The notes beneath the pieces were generated by a model, which saw nothing but the letters and a program-made list of their open reading frames with translations, was not told the origin of the DNA and did no database searches. Below are positions 8,738 to 16,207 of a DNA stretch of 44,844 bases, piece by piece. Made by a program: the position numbers and the translations under genes. The number at the start of each line of letters is the position of its first letter. Within the stretch, counting starts at the first letter, position 1. Location: NCBI GenBank assembly GCA_937967805.1, contig CALBTC010000019.1, positions 1 to 44,844 on the forward strand, written 5' to 3'. This DNA is from an uncultured Anaerolineaceae bacterium. Its GTDB lineage: Bacteria; Chloroflexota; Anaerolineae; Promineifilales; Promineifilaceae.

Positions 8738-9118
8738 ATGAGCGGTTACTTCAATTTTGGACTTCATACGGCCGTATCTCCCTGGGAGCGCCGCACATTC
8801 CTGGATTACTGCCGGCGCATCTATAGCAGCGATCCGCGCTGGGTGCCGCCGGACGCCCGCACAATTCACAGCGCCATCGACCCGGCGCGCAATCCTCACC
8901 TGGCGCGCCTCAAGCCCAGCCTGCTGTACTTTGATGGCTTGCGCCGCGAGGAACGGCCGCAGGCAGGACGCGGCCTCACCATGTTTGAAACGCCGCTGGT
9001 CACCGCCATCTTGCTGCAAGACCCACGCCGCCAAGATCGTACCGTCTACTTTGCCCGGCTGCAAAAACAAAACGCCACACCCCAGCAAACTTACCAACTG
9101 TACGAGCGCACCTTTTAA
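8738..9118 (+). CDS. Hypothetical protein with acyltransferase-like N-terminus
   Basis: This 126-residue frame begins at an ATG at 8738 with only weak upstream signals. Residues about 9-35 (TAVSPWERRTFLDYCRRIYSSDPRWVPP split over that span) resemble the opening of certain GNAT-like acyltransferases, which continue for some 350 residues. The remainder (LLYFDGLRRE, ETPLVTAILLQDPRRQ, VYFARLQKQ) I do not recognise. It may be a genuine short protein or the remnant of a longer gene. Codon use and the ACGGCCGT octamer read in frame as TAV favour real coding origin. The ribA promoter begins just after its stop. Confidence 0.4.
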   Translation: MSGYFNFGLHTAVSPWERRTFLDYCRRIYSSDPRWVPPDARTIHSAIDPARNPHLARLKPSLLYFDGLRREERPQAGRGLTMFETPLVTAILLQDPRRQDRTVYFARLQKQNATPQQTYQLYERTF

Positions 9119-9148
9119 GGCCATCGATCCATTTCCGCCAGAGTTGCG

Positions 9149-9154
9149 TATAAT
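9149..9154 (+). promoter_or_regulatory. -10 box of the ribA-ribD fusion gene
   Basis: TATAAT is preceded by TTGCG, as in the rsgA promoter (TTGCGC-TATAAT). The start codon lies 49 bases downstream of the box. I see no FMN riboswitch in the short leader and no good -35 box. Confidence 0.5.
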
Positions 9155-9203
9155 CGTACAAGAGTCCTTCGAGGGTCCTCACCGATTTTGTGGAGAAAAA
9201 AGT

Positions 9204-10511
9204 ATGAACAACCTTGTGGTCGAGCGCAAAACAACCGCCCGCATCCCCACCGAGGTGGGCGAATTTCAACTGAGTTACTATCAAAACAATCTGGACGAAA
9301 AAGAACATTTGGCGCTTGTTTTGGGCAGTATTGTCCCCAGCAGCCCGGTGCTGGTGCGCATTCATTCCGAATGTTTTACCGGGGATGTACTTGGCTCGCT
9401 GCGCTGCGACTGCGGTCCGCAGCTCAACCAGGCGATGCAGCAAATTGCCGAAGTGGGTGCGGGCATCATTGTCTATTTGCGGCAGGAAGGGCGCGGCATT
9501 GGCCTGCTGGACAAGCTGCGCGCCTATAATTTGCAGGACGAAGGGTACGATACGGTTGAGGCCAATCTGTTGCTGGGCCATCAGGCAGATGCCCGCGATT
9601 ACACCATCGCCGCCCGCATTTTGCGCGATTTAGGCGTGCAGGCCGTGCGGCTGCTAACCAACAACCCCAGCAAGATCGAAAGTTTGGAGCAGCTGGGCAT
9701 CATCGTGGCGGAACGGGTGGCCATGCCCGCCGCGCTCAACGTGGAAAACGCTGCGTACCTGGCCACCAAAGTGGAACGGATGCGCCACCTGCTGAATTTA
9801 AACGGCCGTTCCCCCCAACCCACGCTAAACGGCACAACCAAACCAGCGACGCGAAACGGCCGTCCCTTTGTCACCCTCAGCTACGCCCAAAGTTTGGACG
9901 GCTCCATCACCCGGCAGCGCGGCCAGCCGATGGCCCTCAGCGGCCAGGAGTCCATGACGCTGACCCACCAACTGCGCACCGGCCACGACGCGATCCTGGT
10001 GGGCATCGGTACCGTCCTGGCCGACGACCCCCGCCTGACGGTGCGGCTGGTGGCCGGTCCCGATCCGCAGCCGATCATCGTAGACAGCCGGCTCCGGCTG
10101 CCGCTCTCCGCCAAACTGCTCACCACTCATCCCCGCAAACCCATCGTGGCCACCACAGAAATGGCCGATCCGCAAAAAGTAGCCGCCTTGCAAGATGCCG
10201 GGGCTACCGTCTTTCGCCTGCCGGCGACGGCCGGTGGCCAGGTTAGCCTGCCCCATTTGCTGGCCTGCCTGGACAAACAAGGCATCCGCAGCCTGATGGT
10301 GGAAGGGGGTGCAGGCATCATCACCAGCTTTTTGACGGAACAGTTGGTGGACCGGCTGGTGATCACCGTGGCCCCGCTGCTGGTGGGCGGTCTGAACGCC
10401 GTGGGCAACCTGAACGGCCACGGCCTGCCCCAGCTCAAAAATCCGCACACCCAGTGGCTGGGGAAAGATATCATTCTTTTCGGGGATGTGAGCTGGCAGG
10501 AACCAAATTAG
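9204..10511 (+). CDS. GTP cyclohydrolase II fused to RibD-type reductase
   Basis: The 435-residue protein has two domains. Residues 1-197 are GTP cyclohydrolase II with zinc ligands Cys57, Cys68 and Cys70 (SECFTGDVLGSLRCDCG), RQEGRGIGL and Tyr108 in the RAYNLQDEG block. This domain opens GTP to a diaminopyrimidine ribosyl phosphate. Residues 220-435 are the RibD C-terminal, dihydrofolate-reductase-like domain (VTLSYAQSLDGSIT, DAILVGIGTVLADDP, LMVEGGAGIITSF). There is no deaminase and no RibB domain, so alone it cannot complete riboflavin's early steps. GGAGA precedes the ATG. The linker 198-219 is bracketed by two ACGGCCGT octamers, both read as NGR. It heads a run of six same-strand genes. 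Confidence 0.9.
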   Translation: MNNLVVERKTTARIPTEVGEFQLSYYQNNLDEKEHLALVLGSIVPSSPVLVRIHSECFTGDVLGSLRCDCGPQLNQAMQQIAEVGAGIIVYLRQEGRGIGLLDKLRAYNLQDEGYDTVEANLLLGHQADARDYTIAARILRDLGVQAVRLLTNNPSKIESLEQLGIIVAERVAMPAALNVENAAYLATKVERMRHLLNLNGRSPQPTLNGTTKPATRNGRPFVTLSYAQSLDGSITRQRGQPMALSGQESMTLTHQLRTGHDAILVGIGTVLADDPRLTVRLVAGPDPQPIIVDSRLRLPLSAKLLTTHPRKPIVATTEMADPQKVAALQDAGATVFRLPATAGGQVSLPHLLACLDKQGIRSLMVEGGAGIITSFLTEQLVDRLVITVAPLLVGGLNAVGNLNGHGLPQLKNPHTQWLGKDIILFGDVSWQEPN

Positions 10512-10514
10512 GCC

Positions 10515-10576
10515 AGGAGTGGCAGTCCTGAGGCCCCCATTGGTTAAAAAATCGCACAATCAGGACTGCCACTCCT
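10515..10576. repeat. 17-bp inverted repeat, family F
   Basis: AGGAGTGGCAGTCCTGA (10515-10531) pairs perfectly with its inverse at 10560-10576. Related copies with ccaggactggcagtcct lie at 30870-30886 (one arm) and 44356-44414 (both arms). It fills the gap between the ribA fusion and the thioesterase gene. Confidence 0.85.
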
Positions 10577-10603
10577 CACCCATCACGAACTAAGGAAAAA
10601 CAA

Positions 10604-11038
10604 GTGACCCAATTCCAAACACGCAATCCGGCTTATGCGCAAGATGTACGCGAGAGCTTTGCCCGGCAGGGGTTTATGGCTCATCTGGGGGCGCGGTTAA
10701 CGGCCGTCTCTCCCGGAAAAGTTACCATCGAGCTGCCCGTCTCAGCCAGCCTGTCGCAGCAGCATGGTTTTGTCCACGCTGGCGCGACAACGGCCGTTGT
10801 CGATTCTGCCTGCGGCTATGCCACGCTCACCCTCATGCCGCCCCACAGCGAAGTGCTCACCATTGAGTTCAAAGTCAATTTTCTGGCTCCGGCACAGGGC
10901 GTGAAGCTGATCGCCACCGGGCGCGTGCTGAAACCGGGCCGCACGGTGAACGTCTGCCAGGGCGAGGTGTTTGGTATCAACGAAACTGGCGAGCAAAAAC
11001 GATGCGCTATCATGACCGCCACCATCCTGTGCCGCTAA
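10604..11038 (+). CDS. PaaI-type hotdog thioesterase
   Basis: This 144-residue single hotdog domain has the PaaI-family signature QQHGFVHAGATTAVVDSACGYA near residues 49-70, where the helix and active-site region lie, and ends in a typical VKVNFLAP-like strand (IEFKVNFLAPAQG). Such enzymes hydrolyse acyl-CoA thioesters, often aromatic or stalled intermediates. The start is a GTG at 10604 with AAGGA about six bases upstream. It lies between the ribA fusion and the dehydrogenase, but its part in that cluster, if any, is not clear. The substrate is unknown. Confidence 0.85.
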   Translation: MTQFQTRNPAYAQDVRESFARQGFMAHLGARLTAVSPGKVTIELPVSASLSQQHGFVHAGATTAVVDSACGYATLTLMPPHSEVLTIEFKVNFLAPAQGVKLIATGRVLKPGRTVNVCQGEVFGINETGEQKRCAIMTATILCR

Positions 11039-11060
11039 CTGTGAGGGACAGGATTTTTTA

Positions 11061-11131
11061 ACGCAAAGCCGGCAAAGTAGCAGAGGGCGCAAAGGGTTTC
11101 TTTTTTTCTTTGCCCCTTCGCGCCTTTGCGT
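11061..11131. repeat. Fold-back repeat, family C (acgcaaag/ctttgcgt)
   Basis: The sequence begins acgcaaag, runs through gcaaag-type units, and ends ctttgcgt, folding back on itself. Related single-sided pieces are the ctctgcgcctccgcgcctctgcgt stretch near 12198-12226 and the one near 19379-19405. All lie directly before a start codon region. Confidence 0.7.
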
Positions 11132-11162
11132 CAATGTTTTCAACCACGAAAGCGACAAATTC

Positions 11163-12191
11163 ATGCAGCGACAAGCTCTCATTTTTACCGCCCCGTTTAG
11201 CCTGGAAATCCGCGAAGAGCCGCTGCCGCCACTGCCTGAGGATGGCCTGCTGGTGGAAACCATCATCACGGCCATCAGCTCTGGCACGGAGATGCTGCTG
11301 TATCGCGGCCAGATGCCGCCCGAACTGATGGCCGACGCCACGATTGCTGCGCTGGGCGAAGGCGGCTATCCACAAAAGTATGGTTATGCGGCCGTTGGCC
11401 GGGTAGTGGAGATTGGCGCGTCTGTGGCCAAAGCGTGGCAAGGCCGGCTGGTGTTTGCCTTCCAACCACACCAGTCTCATTTTGTGGCCAGACCAGACGA
11501 CGTGTTGCCACTGCCGGAGGGAATGCTGCCGGAAACGGCCGTCTTCTTGCCAAACATGGAAACGGCCGTCTCCTTCATCATGGATGCCCAGCCAGGGATT
11601 GGTGAACAGGTGGCCGTGTTTGGCCAGGGGATCGTGGGGCTGCTCACCACCGGCCTGCTGGCCCAATTGCCGCTGGCCTGCCTGATCACGCTGGACAGCT
11701 ACGCGCTGCGCCGCAACTGGTCACAAAAGCTGGGTGCCAGCGCCAGCCTGAACCCGTCTGATCCATATTTACCTGCTAAAATTTTGGCCGCACTGCCTCA
11801 CGCCGGCCATCATCCCGGCTTCGATCTGGCGTTTGAACTGTCCGGCAATCCGGCGGCGTTGGATACGGCAATCGACGTGATGGGGTTTAACGGCCGTATC
11901 CTCATCGGCTCCTGGTATGGCAACAAGCGGGCCGATTTGAACCTGGGCGGCAAGTTTCATCGCAACCAGATGCAGCTCATCAGCAGCCAGGTGAGCCACC
12001 TTGCCCCGCGCTGGCAGGGACGCTGGTCCAAAGCACGCCGCCTGGCCGTCGCCTGGGAGATGCTGCAAAAGCACCAACCGCAGCAGCTTATTACCCACCG
12101 TTTCCCGCTTGAGCAGGCTGCCCAGGCTTTTGATTTAATTGACACCCGGCCGGAAACGGCCGTGCAAATCATTTTTACCTATAATCCCTAA
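11163..12191 (+). CDS. MDR-family dehydrogenase (zinc-alcohol-dehydrogenase-like)
   Basis: The 342-residue protein has the medium-chain dehydrogenase layout: an N-terminal GroES-like domain and a Rossmann domain (VAVFGQGIVGLLTTGLLAQ near 145). The place where the catalytic zinc cysteine normally stands reads AISSGTEMLLYRG, so that ligand is absent. SGTE is also seen in BchC-like members that act on large ring substrates. It is therefore likely an NAD(P)-dependent reductase or dehydrogenase without catalytic zinc. It sits 55 bases before the PTPS homologue in the same operon-like run. Four ACGGCCGT octamers lie inside, read as TAV and NGR. The substrate is unknown. Confidence 0.82.
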   Translation: MQRQALIFTAPFSLEIREEPLPPLPEDGLLVETIITAISSGTEMLLYRGQMPPELMADATIAALGEGGYPQKYGYAAVGRVVEIGASVAKAWQGRLVFAFQPHQSHFVARPDDVLPLPEGMLPETAVFLPNMETAVSFIMDAQPGIGEQVAVFGQGIVGLLTTGLLAQLPLACLITLDSYALRRNWSQKLGASASLNPSDPYLPAKILAALPHAGHHPGFDLAFELSGNPAALDTAIDVMGFNGRILIGSWYGNKRADLNLGGKFHRNQMQLISSQVSHLAPRWQGRWSKARRLAVAWEMLQKHQPQQLITHRFPLEQAAQAFDLIDTRPETAVQIIFTYNP

Positions 12192-12246
12192 AACGCACAC
12201 TCTGCGCCTCCGCGCCTCTGCGTTACGCATTTAAAAGGAGCAGTTC

Positions 12247-12636
12247 ATGTACACCGTTGCCGTCAAACGAGATTTTGTGGCCCAACATTTCCTCATCGGC
12301 GGGGATTGGGGAGCCGAAAATGAGTGGCATTCGCACCATTACGTCGTCGAGCTTCAGATCAGCGGCCCCGCGCTGGACCAGCACGGCTACCTTGTCGATA
12401 TTGTTGATATTGAAGCCAATCTGGAAGCGCTGGTGGCTTATTACAAAGACAAAACGCTCAACGACCTGCCCGAATTTGCCGGACTCAACCCCAGCATCGA
12501 GCATTTCGCCCGCATCCTGGCCACCCAGCTCGCCGAGCGCATCCAGGCGGGCACGCTCAGCCATCTAACGGTAAAGGTATGGGAGAATGAGATCGCGTGG
12601 GCGTCTTTTCGGTTAGCGGTAAACGGTAAACCGTGA
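12247..12636 (+). CDS. 6-pyruvoyltetrahydropterin synthase / QueD homologue with altered active site
   Basis: The 129-residue T-fold protein keeps the three zinc histidines of the PTPS/QueD family (His14, His28 and His30 in AQHF and WHSHHY) and the pterin-anchoring glutamate in NPSIEHFA. The catalytic triad is altered. The cysteine four residues before the HxH pair is Glu24, and the Asp-His pair of the usual LDHKxLN block reads YKDKTLN. Glu in place of Cys is known from PTPS-III enzymes. AAGGAG precedes the ATG. I infer that it binds a pterin or diaminopyrimidine made from the ribA-fusion product, but the reaction is not the textbook one. Confidence 0.85.
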   Translation: MYTVAVKRDFVAQHFLIGGDWGAENEWHSHHYVVELQISGPALDQHGYLVDIVDIEANLEALVAYYKDKTLNDLPEFAGLNPSIEHFARILATQLAERIQAGTLSHLTVKVWENEIAWASFRLAVNGKP

Positions 12637-12720
12637 TCGGTAATCAGTAATCGGTGTGAGCTTTTACCGATTACCGAACACGGTACGCGAAGCGGTCGCG
12701 CAGCGACATTACCGATTACC
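12611..12720. repeat. Fold-back repeat, family H (ggtaatcagtaatcggt)
   Basis: Units such as ggtaatcagtaatcggt and their inverse accgattaccg alternate here and fold back. The left end overlaps the last codons (AVNGKP, stop) of the PTPS gene. Related units occur after etfA (21187-21222), after the cNMP gene (about 3455-3480) and inside a glycosyltransferase (38618-38662). Confidence 0.7.
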
Positions 12721-12730
12721 CAATTTCATT

Positions 12731-13867
12731 ATGAAAATTGGACTCATTATTTACGGCCGTTTGCAAACCCTCTCCGGCGGTTACCTGTATGATCGGCAGT
12801 TGGTAAATCACCTGGAGGAAGCCGGCGAGACGGTGGAAATTATCTCGCTGCCGTGGGAGGGATACGGCCGTCACCTACTGCACAATTTTTGGTTTGCCCT
12901 GCGTGAGCAACTGCGCATGGCCGAGTTTGATCTTTTGCTGCAAGATGAGCTGAATCATCCCTCGCTGTTCTGGCTGAACCGGCGGCTGCGCGGCGAGGTG
13001 AACTATCCCATCGTCAGCATTGTGCACCATTTGCGCAGCAGCGAGGCCCGGCCACGCTGGCAAAACTGGTTCTACAGGCTGGTTGAGCAACAGTACCTGG
13101 CCTCGGTAGACGGTTTCATCTTCAACAGCCAGACGACGCGGCAGGTGGTGCAATCGCTGGTAGGAGACACGCAGCCGCACGTGGTGGCGCCACCTGCCGG
13201 CGACCGCTTGCAGCCGACCCTCACGCCGCAGCAAATTGAAGCCTGCGCCTACCGACCGGGACCATTGCAGCTGCTGTTTGTTGGGAATCTGATTCCGCGG
13301 AAAGGATTGCATTTTTTGCTGGCGGCATTGGTTGATTTACCTAAATCGGATTGGCAGTTGGACGTGGTGGGCGAGACGGCCGTTTCCCCCCGCTACACCA
13401 ACCGCATCCAACAGTTCATTACCCGGCACAATCTGGCTAGTAACGTCACCCTGTATGGCCCGCTTGACGATGCTGACCTTAGCCGGAAAATGGCGCAAAG
13501 TCACCTGCTGGTGGTGCCGTCCAGCTACGAGGGATTTGGCATTGTGTATTTAGAAGGGATGGCTTTTGGCCTGCCGGCCATTGCCGGGCGCGGCGGTGCA
13601 GCCCATGAAATTGTAACCGATGGGGTGGATGGGTTTTTGGTGGATGGGGGGATGGGAACGGCCGTTCTCCGCCACCACCTCCACACCCTGCACCACAACC
13701 GCGACCGGCTGGCCCAGATGAGCCACGCCGCCCACCAGCGATTCCAAGCCCATCCCACCTGGTCTCAATCCATGTCCCAAATTCACCACTTTCTTCGATC
13801 TGTCATTCCTGCGCAGGCAGGAATCCAGACCGGGCACAAAAATGGATACCCGCCTTCGCGGGTATGA
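12731..13867 (+). CDS. Glycosyltransferase, GT4-like
   Basis: The 378 residues show a GT-B fold of the GT4 type. There is an N-terminal acceptor domain (MKIGLIIYGRLQTLSGGYLYDRQ, given here in two parts: MKIGLIIYGRLQ and TLSGGYLYDRQ) and a C-terminal nucleotide-sugar domain with LFVGNLIPRKG near 200 and the retaining-enzyme motif VVPSSYEGFGIVYLEGMA near 275. It transfers a sugar, probably to a product of this gene cluster. The last 21 residues (from VIPAQAGIQ) are encoded by a REP-like hairpin at 13802-13868, which also supplies the stop. They are unlikely to be part of the fold. Four ACGGCCGT octamers lie in frame. The methyltransferase gene begins 17 bases later. Confidence 0.88.
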   Translation: MKIGLIIYGRLQTLSGGYLYDRQLVNHLEEAGETVEIISLPWEGYGRHLLHNFWFALREQLRMAEFDLLLQDELNHPSLFWLNRRLRGEVNYPIVSIVHHLRSSEARPRWQNWFYRLVEQQYLASVDGFIFNSQTTRQVVQSLVGDTQPHVVAPPAGDRLQPTLTPQQIEACAYRPGPLQLLFVGNLIPRKGLHFLLAALVDLPKSDWQLDVVGETAVSPRYTNRIQQFITRHNLASNVTLYGPLDDADLSRKMAQSHLLVVPSSYEGFGIVYLEGMAFGLPAIAGRGGAAHEIVTDGVDGFLVDGGMGTAVLRHHLHTLHHNRDRLAQMSHAAHQRFQAHPTWSQSMSQIHHFLRSVIPAQAGIQTGHKNGYPPSRV

Positions 13868-13868
13868 C
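13802..13868. repeat. REP-like hairpin element, family A, at the end of a gene
   Basis: This is a second copy of the element at 3388-3445, with arms gtcattcctgcgcaggcagg and cccgccttcgcgggtatgac. Its first arm is read in frame as VIPAQAGIQ, a peptide often seen where such repeats have inserted into genes, and its TGA ends the glycosyltransferase frame. Confidence 0.85.
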
Positions 13869-13884
13869 ACCTGGATAGATACGA

Positions 13885-14727
13885 ATGATTTACTCTTTTC
13901 CCCGCTACCTGGCCGCCAAAAAAACGGTCGATGACCGCGCCCTCAACGCCCACGTCTGGCAGGCGCTGCGCCAAAACATGCCTGCTCATCCCCACATTCT
14001 GGAGGTTGGCGCAGGCATCGGCACGATGGTTGAACGGCTGGCTGAACAAAAGTTCATTTCTTCCGCAACCTACACCGCTGTCGACAATCAGTCAGAAAAT
14101 ATCGCTATCGCATTGGAGCGGCTGGCCGGCCTGCCCCAAACAATCCAGCTCAGCCTGGAAGCCGTCGATTTGTTCGACTTCATCCGGCAAAAGCAGGGCA
14201 AGCAGCAGTGGGACGTGCTCATTGCTCACGCCTTCCTTGACCTGATAGACATCCCCGCCACGCTGCCCCAACTTTTCTCGCTGCTCAAGCCGGGTGGGCT
14301 GTTCTACTTCACGATAAACTTTGACGGCGTCACCACGCTGGAACCGGTCATTGATCCGGCTCTGGACGCCAAAATCGAGCAGCTCTACCATCAGACAATG
14401 GACGAGCGCATAACGGACGGCAAACCGTCCGGCGACAGCCGCAGCGGGCGGCATCTGTTTACTCATTTGCGGCAGGCCGGGGCCACTCTTCTGGCCGCAG
14501 GCGGCTCCGATTGGGTGGTTTTTGCCGGGGAAGATGGTTATGCGGCCGACGAGAAATATTTTTTGCAGTTCATCGTGGAGACAATGCGCCGGGCGCTGGC
14601 AGCGCATCCGGCTTTGAATCAGGCGCGGTTTGCCAGATGGATTGCGCAGCGGCAGGCGCAAATCGAGGCAGGCGAGCTGGTGTACATTGCCCACCAGCTA
14701 GACTTTTTAGGCCGCTGGCCCGGTTGA
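13885..14727 (+). CDS. SAM-dependent methyltransferase (class I)
   Basis: The 280 residues contain a Rossmann methyltransferase core. Motif I is [11 protein letters not shown] near residue 38, an acidic residue in TAVDNQ follows about 25 residues later, and [20 protein letters not shown] lies near 130. The acceptor cannot be deduced. It ends the same-strand run that starts at the ribA fusion, 17 bases after the glycosyltransferase, and is separated by one base from the stop of the convergent rhomboid gene. No clear ribosome binding site is seen before the ATG. Confidence 0.85.
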   Translation: MIYSFPRYLAAKKTVDDRALNAHVWQALRQNMPAHPHILEVGAGIGTMVERLAEQKFISSATYTAVDNQSENIAIALERLAGLPQTIQLSLEAVDLFDFIRQKQGKQQWDVLIAHAFLDLIDIPATLPQLFSLLKPGGLFYFTINFDGVTTLEPVIDPALDAKIEQLYHQTMDERITDGKPSGDSRSGRHLFTHLRQAGATLLAAGGSDWVVFAGEDGYAADEKYFLQFIVETMRRALAAHPALNQARFARWIAQRQAQIEAGELVYIAHQLDFLGRWPG

Positions 14728-14728
14728 C

Positions 14729-15481
14729 TCAACCAACCGCCAGCGGACCAAACGGCGAAATGAGATAGGCGGCAAAGATGCCGCTGAGAAAGCCCCACAA
14801 ATGGCCCGCCGTGGAAATTGGCGCACCCTCAGCCGTTTTCCCCCGGCTCAACAAAACCCTAAACATGCGACGGCCGAAAAAGAGCAGCAGCGCCATAGCA
14901 ATTACCGTCACCCAGCCCCCGGCAAACAAGCCGTGGGCTACGTCGAAGCCGTAGAAGGCCAACACCAACCCGCTGGCGCCAACGGTACGGCCGTTCCTCG
15001 CCCCAAACAGCCAGACGCCTACCCCCTGTACCAGAAAAATAAACAACAGCACCTCCACCAAAAGAGTGACGGTTGGCAGGAACAAGATCGCCAATCCGCC
15101 AAACAATAGCAGCAGCGGCGTGTTGCCCAGCAAATGCCCATAGCTGCCGTGGACAAAAGGGAACGTAAACAGACTAATCAGAGAAAAAGAACCGCGCGAG
15201 GCCAGGCTCAAGCCGGAAGTCAGCCGGCCGCGCAAGAAAAATTGGTCTAAAAAGCGCAGGCCCCAGGTTAGCAAGAAGACGCCACCCATCGCTTTGACGG
15301 CCGTTTCCACCCGCCCCCAAAAATCCGCTGCCGACGCCGAACTTTGCGTCATCGTGGCCAGGGTGGGATGGCGCAGCAGCCAGAGCAGCCCCATCAGCAG
15401 CAAATAGCCCACCGCCAGAATGGTGGCAAACTTGAAGAAAAACCAGATGGTCTGAACCGTATTTCGCACCCAGCGGAACAT
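14729..15481 (-). CDS. Rhomboid family intramembrane serine protease
   Basis: The 250 residues hold about six to seven membrane helices. The rhomboid signature is clear: GHLLGNTPLLLLFGG near 115-129, the catalytic serine in VGASGLVLAFYG (Ser170), and the catalytic histidine in AGHLWGFLSGI (His227). These enzymes cleave substrates within the membrane. The gene faces the methyltransferase end to end. An ACGGCCGT octamer (ARNGRTVG) lies in the loop just before the active-site helix. The natural substrate is unknown. Confidence 0.85.
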   Translation of the reverse strand: MFRWVRNTVQTIWFFFKFATILAVGYLLLMGLLWLLRHPTLATMTQSSASAADFWGRVETAVKAMGGVFLLTWGLRFLDQFFLRGRLTSGLSLASRGSFSLISLFTFPFVHGSYGHLLGNTPLLLLFGGLAILFLPTVTLLVEVLLFIFLVQGVGVWLFGARNGRTVGASGLVLAFYGFDVAHGLFAGGWVTVIAMALLLFFGRRMFRVLLSRGKTAEGAPISTAGHLWGFLSGIFAAYLISPFGPLAVG

Positions 15482-15526
15482 CCATGCACCCTAAAAACAG
15501 TGACAAACAAACGGAACCAAAACAAA

Positions 15527-15565
15527 ACGCTGCTTACCCGATTGTAACCATCGGGCAAGCAGCGT
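15527..15565 (-). terminator. Rho-independent terminator of the small membrane protein gene
   Basis: A 16-bp stem with one mismatch (acgctgcttacccgat against atcgggcaagcagcgt) and a 7-base loop is followed, on the minus strand, by TTTTGTTTTGG. It lies 34 bases after the stop of the 15599-15937 gene and before the rhomboid start. Confidence 0.8.
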
Positions 15566-15598
15566 CAAAATGACTCGCATTTTGGTATGAAAACTACT

Positions 15599-15937
15599 TT
15601 ATTCCTGCAAAAGCAAAATGATTAGCACCAACTCGATGAGCTTGTCCACAATTCCCATCGGTCCCCAAATATCTGGCCAATTGACCACAAAGTAAAGGAC
15701 AAAAGTTACGGCCGTAAATGCCAACAGCGCCCAGCGCACCATTGACCGCTGTCCAGCCATTTGCGGCAAAAAGTAAAGTGCCGCCACAAGTGCCAGGTAA
15801 CCAATACCGTTCAAAATAAAGATGATCATGAAGCTACCTTCAGACATGAATCCCAACACAATATGAATGATAGCCGTTGCGACTACTAATCCCATTATTG
15901 CCTTCTGCCGACCTGATAAATTTGCAACCATATCCAT
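15599..15937 (-). CDS. Small four-helix membrane protein, unknown function
   Basis: The 112 residues consist of a short polar start (MDMVANLSGRQ) and four hydrophobic segments at about 14-30, 36-54, 64-82 and 92-110. I do not recognise a family with certainty. The start is the ATG at 15937, because GAGGAGG lies at 15947-15953 about nine bases upstream; a longer frame overlaps that site. It has its own terminator, so it is probably a single-gene unit between the rhomboid and the flippase-like gene. One ACGGCCGT octamer is read as FTAVTF. Confidence 0.6.
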   Translation of the reverse strand: MDMVANLSGRQKAIMGLVVATAIIHIVLGFMSEGSFMIIFILNGIGYLALVAALYFLPQMAGQRSMVRWALLAFTAVTFVLYFVVNWPDIWGPMGIVDKLIELVLIILLLQE

Positions 15938-16107
15938 GCGAAAAAACCTCCTCATGCCTAAAAAAATGAATAAAGATGGGGAACTGAACGGCCGAACCGT
16001 GCTGCGATGTGGTTTACGTTGCTCAAACACCTCTTCCTGCAAGATGCAAATCTGCCCCAGGATATTCTAACATACGTATCCTTGTGCCAATTGGATTTTT
16101 CCTTAAA

Positions 16108-16160
16108 TTCCCCGGAAACGGCACGCCGGCAGTTTTGCCTGTTTAAAAGTTTCCGGGGAA
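16108..16160. repeat. 12-bp inverted repeat
   Basis: TTCCCCGGAAAC (16108-16119) pairs perfectly with GTTTCCGGGGAA (16149-16160). It lies 48 bases beyond the end of the flippase-like gene and may end its transcript, though no clear T-run follows. The rest of the 270-base gap holds no gene that I can see. Confidence 0.65.
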
Positions 16161-16207
16161 ATGACGGACTCTTCTACGCTTTATTAACCCCTCAAAAGAT
16201 GTTCCCG

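Noticed and set aside
8757..9203. Extension of the ribA fusion gene 447 bases upstream in the same frame
   Set aside because: The region is antisense-like noise over the 8738-9118 frame, and GTP cyclohydrolase II similarity begins just after the ATG at 9204 with its ribosome binding site.
9149..9203. FMN riboswitch before the ribA fusion
   Set aside because: The leader is about 45 bases, too short for an RFN element, and none of its conserved blocks is visible.
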